Below, piece by piece: positions 1 through 7,212 of a DNA stretch of 17,303 nucleotides. Below the pieces are notes generated by a model that was given only the letters and a program-made list of their open reading frames with translations, was not told the origin of the DNA and made no database searches. Location: positions 1 through 17,303 of the forward strand of contig JBDGRL010000094.1 of assembly GCA_042218065.1 (NCBI GenBank). The letters are read 5' to 3'. Every line of letters starts with the position of its first letter. Positions within the stretch are counted from its first letter, which is position 1. A program made the position numbers and the translations under genes. This DNA is from JBDGRJ01 sp042218065 (GTDB taxonomy: Bacteria; Patescibacteriota; Patescibacteriia; Magasanikbacterales; UBA922).

Positions 1-41
1 GACATATATTGTATTTTACACTAGTCCCAACTTCTATACAA

Positions 42-1205
42 TTACCTTAATTTTTCTTTTCCTTCTCCAAATATATTCTGGAATTTGTAATATTTTTTTA
101 CTTCACTTATAAGTCTTTGTTTTAATCCTGCTTCTTCTAAATCAATTTCATCTATTATGCTACTGATTTGTTTTATTAGTTCTTTTTCTCTTATATTTCT
201 TTCTTTGCAATTTAAGTCTTGTGACCTGCTACATCCATAATAAATATATTTTGCAGTGTGGCCATTACTTAATTCTTTATATTTTTCTTGGGCACTTATC
301 CCTGACCCACAATTCCCGCATTTCATAAGTTTTGTAAAAGCAAAATCTTTATCTGCTGGTTTGTATTGTGTTCTTTGGCCGCATTGTTCTCTAACTTTAT
401 CAAATAACTTCTTACTAATGAGTGGTTCATGTTTTCCCTGATACCAGTTGCCACTATCTTTTGGGTATTCGAATTCTCCATAGTAAAATGGATTTTTTAA
501 CATTCTGTATATACTAGATAATCCTAGATGTCCTCCCTGTCTACTTTTAAAGTCTTTCACATCTTTAAGCCATTGGTAGATATCTCTACCACTCCAACCA
601 TCGTTTCCAACTTTTTCAAACGCTTCTTTTACTAATGGTGCTCTATCAGGATCTTTTATTATTACTCCCGGCTTATCTCTGCTTGGGTGATTAAGATATC
701 CTATTGGTGCTATACATGGATACAATCCTTTTTCTGCTTTAGCTCTTAGACCTTTTTTTACGTGTTCGCTTTTGTTGTCATTTTCTAGTTTGGCTTGAGA
801 GCCAAGTATCATCAGCATGAACTTTTCATTTGGTTCATCTGTAAATACTTGGTTGTGTGTTCTTATCTTCTTTAGCTTTCCATTGTCCATTAAGTCTACC
901 ATGTTGCCTAGATCTCCTGCGTTTCTATTTAGTCTATCTGGAGCCCATGAGAGTATGGCATTAAACTCTCCTTTCTAAATATCTTTCATTAGTTCGTTAA
1001 ATACAGGTCTTTGTCCTACTGCCTTTGCTGAATGTGATTCTTTTCTTATATCTTCTATCTGTAAATCTTTCTTTCTAGATAACTCAAGCATTTCGTTTAC
1101 TTGAGACTCTATTGACATCTTTTGTTGTTCGTCTGATTCTGTTGATTTTCTTGCATAGAGACAGTACTTTAGCTCTTGTTCGTCTTGAGATGGTTGAGTT
1201 GTCAT
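42..1205 (-). pseudogene. Serine site-specific recombinase, interrupted by an in-frame amber codon
   Basis: The N-terminal part (1205 down to 978) has the resolvase start with the nucleophile motif YARKS (Ser about residue 21) followed by a SIESQ segment. A TAG at 975-977 stops it after MKDI. The same frame then continues without a shift for 24 codons (KGEFNAILSW..DRLNRN, the conserved resolvase catalytic core helix region) into a 286-residue segment. That segment has a recombinase domain (GLRAKAEKGLYP, PIGY) and a zinc-ribbon-like CGNCGSG, then a helical end at 42. The joined product would be about 386 residues, short for a large serine recombinase (often 450-550), so the C-terminal coiled-coil region is brief. 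Such enzymes integrate or excise mobile DNA. A single substitution, for example GAG to TAG, explains the break. Either half alone should be inactive, because the catalytic domain is cut. Family assignment is secure; loss of function is inferred. Confidence 0.85.
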
Positions 1206-1206
1206 G

Positions 1207-1241
1207 TTGTTAGTGGGTTAAGTGTTAAGTCTCACTAACAA
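1207..1241. promoter_or_regulatory. Inverted repeat abutting the recombinase start codon
   Basis: Perfect 9-bp arms TTGTTAGTG (1207-1215) and CACTAACAA (1233-1241) flank a 17-bp centre containing the tandem repeat GTTAAGT-GTTAAGT. The repeat ends one base before the recombinase ATG (1203-1205). On the minus strand a TTGACA hexamer lies at 1265-1270, but no good -10 follows at normal spacing. The position fits an operator or autoregulatory site, or a recombination core; the sequence does not decide. The rest of the 199-bp gap to sufC is AT-rich with no gene or convincing terminator. Confidence 0.4.
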
Positions 1242-1404
1242 GGGATGACAGGGTTTTTGTTGTTTGTCAAAAAGTTTTCATTTTTGGGTTGAGATACAAA
1301 CTTTTTTCATCTACTTCTTAAGTATAGAGAAAATTCGATTAACCTCGTGCAGTCTTTATAAATAAAGATAGTACAAATTTGTTCAAACTTATATAATAAC
1401 TACA

Positions 1405-2124
1405 TTAAAACTCCTTATATCCACTATTTCGTATTTGTTCAGCCAATTTTGCTTTCCCTTTTTTAACAATTTTTCCTTCTTTCATAACGTGAACAAAATC
1501 GAGATCAATCAATTTTAACATTCTAGTATAGTGGGTAATTAATAAAACACCTTTCTTTTTTGTAAAACTTCTAATTTTTTCAGCTATAGCTTTTAAAGAA
1601 TCAATATCAATACCGGAATCAATCTCATCTAAGATGATATAATTTGGCTCCAAAGCAGACATTTGTAAAACTTCACTTTTCTTTTTTTCTCCACCTGAAA
1701 AATCTTTATTAAGAGAACGATCAAGAAATCCAGAATCCAACCCTATCGACTCAGATTCCTTTGCTAACCTGCTTCTAAGTTCTTGAGGACTTAAATCTTT
1801 TTGTTTAACTTCTTTTCTTGCCATTTGTAAAAATCTTAACATAGGTACTCCAGTAATTTCTTGTGGGTCTTGTCTACCAAGAAATAAACCTCTTCTAGCT
1901 TTTTTCTCTGGTGTTAAATTAGTTATATCTTCACCTTTCATTTCAATATCACCGCGACTAATCTCATATGAGGGGTGACCCATAATCGCTTTCGCCAAGG
2001 TAGATTTACCAGAACCATTGGGCCCCATTAATATATGGGTTTCATCTCGTTTAATTTCTAAGTTTACTTCGTTAATTATTTTCTCACTATCAGATTTTAC
2101 TTTTAGATTATTTATCTTGAGCAT
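1405..2124 (-). CDS. sufC: SufC, Fe-S cluster assembly ABC ATPase
   Basis: Cytosolic ATPase that works with SufB to build Fe-S clusters. With the start at 2124 (MLKINNLKV, the usual SufC beginning) the protein has 239 residues. Walker A GPNGSGKS is at 34-41. A SufC-type Q-loop region (RQDPQEITGV) is near 84-93. The signature FSGGEKKKSEVLQ is at 142-154, and Walker B with the SufC-specific DEIDSGID is at 166-173. The H-loop His is in LLITHYT (about 198). A start 13 codons upstream (2163) is possible and has a weak AGGA before it, but it adds a non-family extension lying inside sufU. The gene overlaps the sufU end by 13 bp, so translational coupling is likely. It is the last gene of the operon, whereas sufC is more often first. 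Confidence 0.95.
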   Translation of the reverse strand: MLKINNLKVKSDSEKIINEVNLEIKRDETHILMGPNGSGKSTLAKAIMGHPSYEISRGDIEMKGEDITNLTPEKKARRGLFLGRQDPQEITGVPMLRFLQMARKEVKQKDLSPQELRSRLAKESESIGLDSGFLDRSLNKDFSGGEKKKSEVLQMSALEPNYIILDEIDSGIDIDSLKAIAEKIRSFTKKKGVLLITHYTRMLKLIDLDFVHVMKEGKIVKKGKAKLAEQIRNSGYKEF

Positions 2125-2486
2125 CTGATTTTTTTTATTGTTTTTAAGGCTAGCAATGCACATTGTTTCCTGGCAAAGCTAATCGGTATTTCTAGCATAC
2201 TTAGCATACGATCTTCCTTTATTTTTTCTAGCTTATTAATATTAGTTCGTTTTAATTCTTCTGTAAGTAGAGACGCTGCTACTTGGGAAATCACACAACC
2301 TTCACCCTTCCATCTAATGCCAGATATAAACCCTTCTTCTAGCTTTATAAATATTTCAATTTGATCACCACAATAAGGATTATGTCCTGATTCTTTTATA
2401 TTACAATCCTCAAGTTCACCATAATTATTCGGGTTCTTATATAAATGCAGTAATTTTTCTCTATAAATAGTATCTCGGTTGTTCAT
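2112..2486 (-). CDS. sufU: SufU/IscU-family Fe-S or sulfur-transfer scaffold
   Basis: U-type protein that accepts sulfur from the cysteine desulfurase SufS. From the ATG at 2486 it has 124 residues (a TTG one codon upstream is the alternative). The family ligands are visible: Cys39 and Asp41 in NPYCGD, Cys64 in GEGCVIS, and Cys109 in RKQCALLAL. The context of the last Cys is SufU-like (no His before it, unlike IscU). However, the 45-residue distance between the second and third Cys is close to IscU, so the roughly 20-residue insertion known in Gram-positive SufU appears to be missing. Extra Cys residues are at 28 and 122. It lies between the sufS-side palindrome and sufC and overlaps sufC. 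Confidence 0.88.
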   Translation of the reverse strand: MNNRDTIYREKLLHLYKNPNNYGELEDCNIKESGHNPYCGDQIEIFIKLEEGFISGIRWKGEGCVISQVAASLLTEELKRTNINKLEKIKEDRMLSMLEIPISFARKQCALLALKTIKKIRCSR

Positions 2487-2524
2487 CAATTAAGTTTTTC
2501 TTGAATTAATTTTAACTCTCTAGG

Positions 2525-2714
2525 TTATATTATTCGTATTAACTATATCTTGCTCGTTGGGTCTTCAGTAAAATTTAACTATTCGTCGTTTTTGTTCTAA
2601 AACTCGCTCATTATCATTCGCTCAAACATTAGAACAAAATGAACCACTCCTCGTAGTTAAATCTCTATACCTTCATCCCCAAATACCTCGATATAGTTAA
2701 TACGAATAATATAA
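2525..2714. repeat. 190-bp nested palindromic element between sufS and sufU
   Basis: Perfect 25-bp terminal inverted repeats occupy 2525-2549 and 2690-2714. Inside are a 9-bp inverted pair ATTTAACTA (2573-2581) / TAGTTAAAT (2654-2662) and an 11-bp pair TTTTGTTCTAA (2590-2600) / TTAGAACAAAA (2629-2639). The central loop has a direct repeat TCGCTCA (2604-2610, 2618-2624). The whole interval can fold into one long interrupted hairpin as DNA or RNA. It contains no ORF of note. It resembles MITE- or ERIC-like intergenic elements in organisation. It may be a mobile repeat, or an RNA structure that adjusts sufU-sufC expression relative to sufB-sufS. Confidence 0.85.
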
Positions 2715-2730
2715 GACTTTGTGATCTTTC

Positions 2731-3933
2731 TCAATTGAATTTCCTCTGAATCAGCTTTAAATTATTTATCAGCTCATCTATATCCTCTTTATTATTATAG
2801 ATAGATACTGAAACTCTGACAGTACCGACTAAATCCAGTTCATTCATCAACGGCATCGCACAGTGATGTCCCGCTCGCACACAAATACTATTCTCCGACA
2901 GGAACTCAGCTACATCATGTGGATGTATTTCATCAATAACAAAAGAGCTAATCCCAGAATCTAAGTAACTATTCTTTGGTCTGATAATATTTACATCTTC
3001 TATCTGACCCAGCTTTTTAACTAAATACTTATTTAATCTTTTTTTATGATCTGATATCCGCTTTTGATCTACATTTTGTATAAATTTCACAGCTCTACCC
3101 AACCCCAAAACTCCTGCTATATTAGAAGTGCCGGCTTCAAATTCATGCGGAAGACCAGCCCAACTGGAACCGTCTCTTTCTACTTTTTTCACCATAGAAC
3201 CACCAAATTCCATAGGTTCCAGTTGCTTTAACAATTCTTCTCTACCATATAATACCCCAACACCAGTAGGACCAAATAACTTATGTCCAGAGAAGGCTAA
3301 AAAATCGACACCAAGCTCTTTTACATCCAACCTGTTGCAGTCCATTGCTTGAGCTACATCTATTATAGTAAATGCATTTACTTCATCTGCTAAAGCAACC
3401 AGATCACTGACGAGCAGCTCTGTACCCAAAACATTGGAAATGTAGCTAAAGCTGACTATCTTCGTGTTTCTATCAATTTTTTTTCTAGCTGAGTCTAAAT
3501 CCAGTTCATAACTATCATTAATTTCTATAAACCTCAACTCACAGCCGACCCGTTTTGCAAGCTGCTGCCAAGGCAAGAGATTGGAATGATGCTCTGCAAT
3601 TGTGGTCACTATATTCTCATTTTTATCTACTCTCGGCTTTAGCATTTTCGCAATACTGTTCAGAGATTCCGTAGTTCCGCTGGTAAAAATGGTTTCTTTA
3701 GAGGTCGAGCCTATAAAATCAGCCACTACTTCTCTGCTTTGCTCATATTTTTTTGTATTATCTATCTCCGAACTATAAAAACCTCGGTGTACATTGGACT
3801 TATTGCGATAATACTTTTCTACAACTTCTATTACTGGTTTTGGGCACTGAGTGGTGGCGGCATTGTCGAGATAAACTAAACTCGGATCCTGCTTAAGTGA
3901 TGGAAATTTTTGTTTGATTTTATTTAAGCTCAT
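2731..3933 (-). CDS. sufS: SufS, PLP-dependent cysteine desulfurase
   Basis: Releases sulfur from L-cysteine as an enzyme persulfide for Fe-S assembly; class V aminotransferase fold, cytosolic. At 400 residues it is full length for group II desulfurases. The N-terminal substrate region YLDNAATT is at 21-28, EHHSN at 114-118 (PLP-stacking His), and PLP-ring Asp192 in IIDVAQ. The Schiff-base Lys218 is in FSGHKLFGPTG. The catalytic-loop Cys358 is in RAGHHCAMPL, the short-loop SufS type that normally needs SufU or SufE. The start at 3933 is supported by a GAAGG ribosome site 11 bases upstream on the minus strand. It follows sufB after 19 bp, so the two are surely cotranscribed. It ends with TGA, so UGA is a stop here. 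Confidence 0.95.
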   Translation of the reverse strand: MSLNKIKQKFPSLKQDPSLVYLDNAATTQCPKPVIEVVEKYYRNKSNVHRGFYSSEIDNTKKYEQSREVVADFIGSTSKETIFTSGTTESLNSIAKMLKPRVDKNENIVTTIAEHHSNLLPWQQLAKRVGCELRFIEINDSYELDLDSARKKIDRNTKIVSFSYISNVLGTELLVSDLVALADEVNAFTIIDVAQAMDCNRLDVKELGVDFLAFSGHKLFGPTGVGVLYGREELLKQLEPMEFGGSMVKKVERDGSSWAGLPHEFEAGTSNIAGVLGLGRAVKFIQNVDQKRISDHKKRLNKYLVKKLGQIEDVNIIRPKNSYLDSGISSFVIDEIHPHDVAEFLSENSICVRAGHHCAMPLMNELDLVGTVRVSVSIYNNKEDIDELINNLKLIQRKFN

Positions 3934-3952
3934 TTTATTTTACCTTCAAGAA

Positions 3953-5293
3953 TTAACCAACCGCCCCCTCCATCTCAAGATCAATCATTTTATTCAACTC
4001 TACGGCATACTCCATTGGAAGTTTCTTTACTATCGGCTCGATAAAACCGGATACCAACAACTTCTTTGCTTGCTCTTCGTCTAGACCTCTGGATCTAAGA
4101 TAAAACATCTCCTCTTCCCCGATCCTGCCTACTTTTGCCTCATGAGATACATCCACCTCATTATTTTGTATATCTGCACACGGATTAGTTTCAGCTATCG
4201 ATTCATCATCCAGGATTAAAGAATCGCAGTCCATACTTGCTGTAGAATCTTTTGCTTTATCTGTTATTTTTATAAGTCCACGAAAAGTACACTTGCCTCC
4301 ATTTTTTGAGATCGACTTTGAGACGATATTTGAACTGGTATTCTCTGCCATATGGATCGCTTTTGCTCCCGTATCCTGAACTTGACCTTCTCCAGCTACA
4401 GCCAAACTCAAACTGTCCGAACTAGCACCTCTTCCTTTTAATACCGAACAAGGATAAAGCATAGTAGTTTTCGATCCCATATTGCCGGTGATCCACTCCA
4501 TAGTGCCATTTTTCTCTATTATCGCCCGCTTTGTATTTAAGTTATATACATTCTTCGACCAGTTCTCTATCGAATAAAATTGAACTCTAGCATTTTCTTT
4601 TACAAAAATCTCTACACACCCTGCATGCAGAGAATTTGTAGAATACTCAGGAGCAGAGCATGCTTCAATGTATCTTAACCGTGCACCTTTATCTACAACA
4701 ATAATAGTATGTTCAAACTGACCGCTAGACTCCTCATTCATACGAAAATAGGCCTGCAGAGGTACATTGACTTGGGTATTTTTTGGCACATAAATAAAAG
4801 TGCCACCTGACCAAACAGCAGCATGCAGCATCGCAAATTTATGCTCATCTATCTGTACATTTTCAGTCATGAAATATTTTCTAAGTTTTTCTGGATATTT
4901 CTGCACCGCCACATCCATATTTTCAAAAACTACACCCTGCTTCTCTAACCGCTCCTTTAGATTATGATAAACCATCAATGAATCATATTGAGCACCCGAA
5001 CCGGACAAAATCTCTTTTTCCGACTCGGGAATACCAAGTTTATCAAATGTTTCTCTGATATTGTCAGGAACTTCTTCCCAGTCTTTTTGTTGTTCTACTT
5101 TCGGATCTACAAAATACTGCAATTCCTCTAGATCTAAATCAGAAAGATCAGCACCCCATTCAGGTATCTCAGTTTGGTTAAATAATTCTAGGCCCTTCAG
5201 TCTTTTTTCAAACATCCAATCCGGTTCATTCTTACTTGAGGATATTCTTTCTATTAACTTTTTATCTAATTTTGCTATACTTGAACTGCTCAC
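3953..5293 (-). CDS. sufB: SufB, Fe-S cluster scaffold subunit
   Basis: Scaffold on which nascent Fe-S clusters form with SufC. The 446 residues cover the whole family, from the N-terminal helical region (KNEPDWMFEKRLKGLE, 21-36) through LGIPE (86-90) and SGSGAQYDS (97-105). The beta-helix follows, with the C-terminal CDSLILDD (356-363), HEAKVGRIGEEEMFYLRSRG (384-403) and GFIEP. Cys356 corresponds in context to the E. coli SufB acceptor Cys405, and Glu385 is at the spacing of E. coli Glu434. The start is GTG at 5293 with an in-frame TAA immediately upstream, and no closer ATG keeps the conserved N-terminus. No SufD homologue follows, so SufB may act as a homodimer with SufC (inference). First gene of the operon. 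Confidence 0.95.
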   Translation of the reverse strand: MSSSSIAKLDKKLIERISSSKNEPDWMFEKRLKGLELFNQTEIPEWGADLSDLDLEELQYFVDPKVEQQKDWEEVPDNIRETFDKLGIPESEKEILSGSGAQYDSLMVYHNLKERLEKQGVVFENMDVAVQKYPEKLRKYFMTENVQIDEHKFAMLHAAVWSGGTFIYVPKNTQVNVPLQAYFRMNEESSGQFEHTIIVVDKGARLRYIEACSAPEYSTNSLHAGCVEIFVKENARVQFYSIENWSKNVYNLNTKRAIIEKNGTMEWITGNMGSKTTMLYPCSVLKGRGASSDSLSLAVAGEGQVQDTGAKAIHMAENTSSNIVSKSISKNGGKCTFRGLIKITDKAKDSTASMDCDSLILDDESIAETNPCADIQNNEVDVSHEAKVGRIGEEEMFYLRSRGLDEEQAKKLLVSGFIEPIVKKLPMEYAVELNKMIDLEMEGAVG

Positions 5294-5303
5294 TTATAAG
5301 TTT

Positions 5304-5391
5304 TTTAATACAATCACTTGTATAGCTGGATTTGAGCTTGACTCACCTCGGAGCGGAGCGAGAATGAAGCTATACAAGTGATTGTATTAAA
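5304..5391. repeat. Perfect 24-bp inverted repeat between divergent sufB and flavin reductase
   Basis: Arms 5304-5327 and 5368-5391 are exact reverse complements. They enclose 40 bp with a locally GC-rich motif (CTCGGAGCGGAGCGAG). The hairpin takes up almost all of the 109 bp between the sufB GTG and the oxidoreductase ATG. Any promoter for either gene must therefore lie in or across it, and no convincing -35/-10 pair is visible outside it. It could be a bidirectional operator, a cruciform, or an inserted palindromic repeat. Confidence 0.85.
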
Positions 5392-5402
5392 TTATAGTGA
5401 AT

Positions 5403-6068
5403 ATGGAAGAAAAGATAATAGAATTACAAGAAAAAAACCAACTTACCCACAATATATTTCAGTTTATTTTTAACAAGCCGGAAAATTTCGAGTTTGAAGC
5501 CGGGCAATTTGTACAGTTCATGATTCCAGATGGAAACTCTTACTCTCCTAGGTCTTATTCCATAGCTTCCACTCCTGACGATGATTATTTAGAATTCTGC
5601 ATAAAAATTCTAAAAGAAGGTCTCGCTTCAAATTACCTACCCACACTATCGATCGGTGATAAATTAAATATGAAAGGTCCGTTCGGTAGTTTTACCGTAT
5701 CAAAAAAAACTTCCAGTCATACCTTTTTAGCCACTAGTTGCGGTATAGCACCCATTATCAGTATGATCACTGATTTACTAAATAAGGATCAAAATACTCA
5801 AATCAAACTTTTATTTGGTCTAAGATCAGAGGAAGACATTTTTTATAAAGATCGGCTTGACAAATTGAGTCAGCATAATAATTTTTCTTACAACATCTCC
5901 TTATCTCAACCTTCACAACGCTGGAATGGTCTTGAAGGTAGAATCACAGATCATTTAAATAAATTAGACCAAGACAGTGAATTCTATGTGTGCGGAAACA
6001 GGGATATGATTCAAGATGTAATGAACTCTGTAGATGCTAAAACAGAAATTCACACCGAAATATTCTGA
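5403..6068 (+). CDS. FAD/NAD(P)H oxidoreductase, ferredoxin-NADP reductase superfamily
   Basis: Soluble flavoprotein predicted to move electrons between NAD(P)H and a small acceptor such as ferredoxin, flavodoxin or a partner domain. From the ATG at 5403 it has 221 residues (a GTG at 5397 is the other start; neither has a ribosome site). The FAD domain carries RSYSIAS at 50-56 and GPFG at 92-95. The NAD(P) domain carries TSCGIAP at 111-117, where most relatives have T/GGTGIAP, and CGNRDM at 197-202, followed by an acidic end and terminal Phe. There is no [2Fe-2S] domain, so it is a bare reductase module. Divergent placement beside sufB makes electron supply for Fe-S assembly an attractive but unproven role. 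Its 3' end overlaps dsbB by 19 bp, tail to tail. Confidence 0.85.
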   Translation: MEEKIIELQEKNQLTHNIFQFIFNKPENFEFEAGQFVQFMIPDGNSYSPRSYSIASTPDDDYLEFCIKILKEGLASNYLPTLSIGDKLNMKGPFGSFTVSKKTSSHTFLATSCGIAPIISMITDLLNKDQNTQIKLLFGLRSEEDIFYKDRLDKLSQHNNFSYNISLSQPSQRWNGLEGRITDHLNKLDQDSEFYVCGNRDMIQDVMNSVDAKTEIHTEIF

Positions 6069-6619
6069 TTTTCACGATAATCAAGCAAAATTATACTAGA
6101 CAAAATTACCGCTAGAAAAATACTCATAGACATCACTGGGATAGAAATAAAACTTATTGATTCAATATACCTCTCTCCACAAGAAACAGCTAAACTACCT
6201 GCAGAACATGCTGTTAAATCATTTTTAAAAAACTGTAGATAGATATGATAACCAGCAATTGAACTACCCGGCAGTGCTAATGCAGAAGCAAATCCTGAAA
6301 TATTATAATCTCTTTTCCAAACAGCAAAACCAAAAATCACCATCAAAGAAAAAATAAATATTCTTTGATACCAACAAAGTTTACAAGGGGTATAACCAAC
6401 AATTTCCGAATAAAATAAACTACTACTAACCGCCCCGAACAACAGTAAAAAGGTTAAAAGCAAAACTTTTGGTTTAACTTTTCTCAACAAAACATCATAA
6501 GTCTTTTTTATTTTTGATGATATTCTTGAGCCAACAAAAATAACCAAAAGCAAAAGAAGAGCTACATCCAATGCAACAGTAAGATATGAAATTATGAGGT
6601 TTACTATTTCAACTGACAT
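6050..6619 (-). CDS. dsbB: DsbB/BdbC-like quinone:disulfide oxidoreductase
   Basis: Integral membrane protein that reoxidises a DsbA-type thiol oxidase and passes electrons to quinone or another acceptor. It has 189 residues. The first catalytic pair Cys79/Cys82 lies in TPCKLCWYQR. The second pair, Cys138/Cys147, is in the outer loop before the conserved FISIPVM (157-163). Five hydrophobic segments are visible: about 9-30, 51-72, 87-101, 107-126 and 157-179. The first, with a basic linker (31-50), is an N-terminal addition to the usual four-helix DsbB core. It starts 4 bp after the doxX-like gene, so they share a transcript. No DsbA-like thioredoxin is encoded in the window. Confidence 0.88.
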   Translation of the reverse strand: MSVEIVNLIISYLTVALDVALLLLLVIFVGSRISSKIKKTYDVLLRKVKPKVLLLTFLLLFGAVSSSLFYSEIVGYTPCKLCWYQRIFIFSLMVIFGFAVWKRDYNISGFASALALPGSSIAGYHIYLQFFKNDLTACSAGSLAVSCGERYIESISFISIPVMSMSIFLAVILSSIILLDYRENQNISV

Positions 6620-6623
6620 AAAA

Positions 6624-7112
6624 TTAAGCTAAAAAATCATATTTTTTAACAAGAGTAGTGTCTTGCCATTGTTTACCAAATCCAAGATATTTACCAGAGT
6701 TACTAACTAACAATAAAGCAAAAACTAAAGCATAAATGACATGATAATCTAAAATTGGATTGTGATCAGGTGGTAAAACGGCAAGCCACATCAAAAGTGA
6801 CATAACTGCACCAGACCAGCAAGCAATACGAACTCCAATACCTAAAATCAAAGCTGTTCCAATACCCAAAAGTCCGAGCATAAACAGCCAGTCCACCAAT
6901 GGGCTCCCTGCCATAGATTGAAAAATATCAGCAAAAGGACCTCTAGTTGCATTTTCTAAAAACCCTGTAGTCGGACTAGCTCCGGTAAGCCATGCTGAAC
7001 TAGGAGCTGTGGCCATTAAACCAAATGTTTTATCTAGAAATGACCAAAAGAAGATCCACCCCATAGCAATACGAGTTAAACCGAACCACTTTTGAAGCCT
7101 TCCTATTTTCAT
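6624..7112 (-). CDS. DoxX/DoxD-like integral membrane protein
   Basis: 162 residues with about four hydrophobic helices (12-32, 72-93, 95-113, 121-138). It has the DoxX-type beginning LQKWFGLTRIAMGWIFFW.FLDK and the later LGIGVRIACWSG. In the family, DoxD is the small subunit of the archaeal thiosulfate:quinone oxidoreductase. Many bacterial homologues have no settled function but cluster with redox and oxidative-stress genes. No cofactor motif is evident; His and Asp in LPPDHNPILDYH (113-124) are notable polar residues near a membrane face. It lies 100 bp after nirK and 4 bp before dsbB, suggesting a role in envelope electron or thiol flow. Confidence 0.75.
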   Translation of the reverse strand: MKIGRLQKWFGLTRIAMGWIFFWSFLDKTFGLMATAPSSAWLTGASPTTGFLENATRGPFADIFQSMAGSPLVDWLFMLGLLGIGTALILGIGVRIACWSGAVMSLLMWLAVLPPDHNPILDYHVIYALVFALLLVSNSGKYLGFGKQWQDTTLVKKYDFLA

Positions 7113-7155
7113 TAATTAATTATTATTTTTATTAATAACGTCTTTTAAAGTGGGA

Positions 7156-7184
7156 ATTATAATACTCATGAGTTTAAGAATTAA
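7156..7184 (-). promoter_or_regulatory. Candidate promoter for the doxX-dsbB pair
   Basis: On the minus strand a perfect TATAAT occurs at 7156-7161, 44 bp before the ATG. With a 17-bp spacer the -35 is TTAATT (7179-7184), matching three of six consensus positions. This would let doxX-dsbB be read independently of nirK. Confidence 0.4.
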
Positions 7185-7210
7185 TTTTCTCTTTTAGTTA
7201 ATAAACTCAT
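7168..7210 (-). terminator. Hairpin just after nirK, possible weak terminator
   Basis: Inverted pair ATGAGTTTA (7168-7176) / TAAACTCAT (7202-7210) begins 3 bp after the nirK stop. It is AT-rich and is not followed by a T-run on the minus strand, so it is at best a weak terminator or an mRNA 3'-end structure. It overlaps the candidate promoter for the next gene. Confidence 0.3.
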
Positions 7211-7212
7211 AC

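Noticed and set aside
2731..6068. Possible alternative code with UGA as glycine, as in Gracilibacteria
   Set aside because: TGA ends sufS, the flavin reductase and dsbB at normal protein ends, and no conserved Gly falls on an internal TGA.
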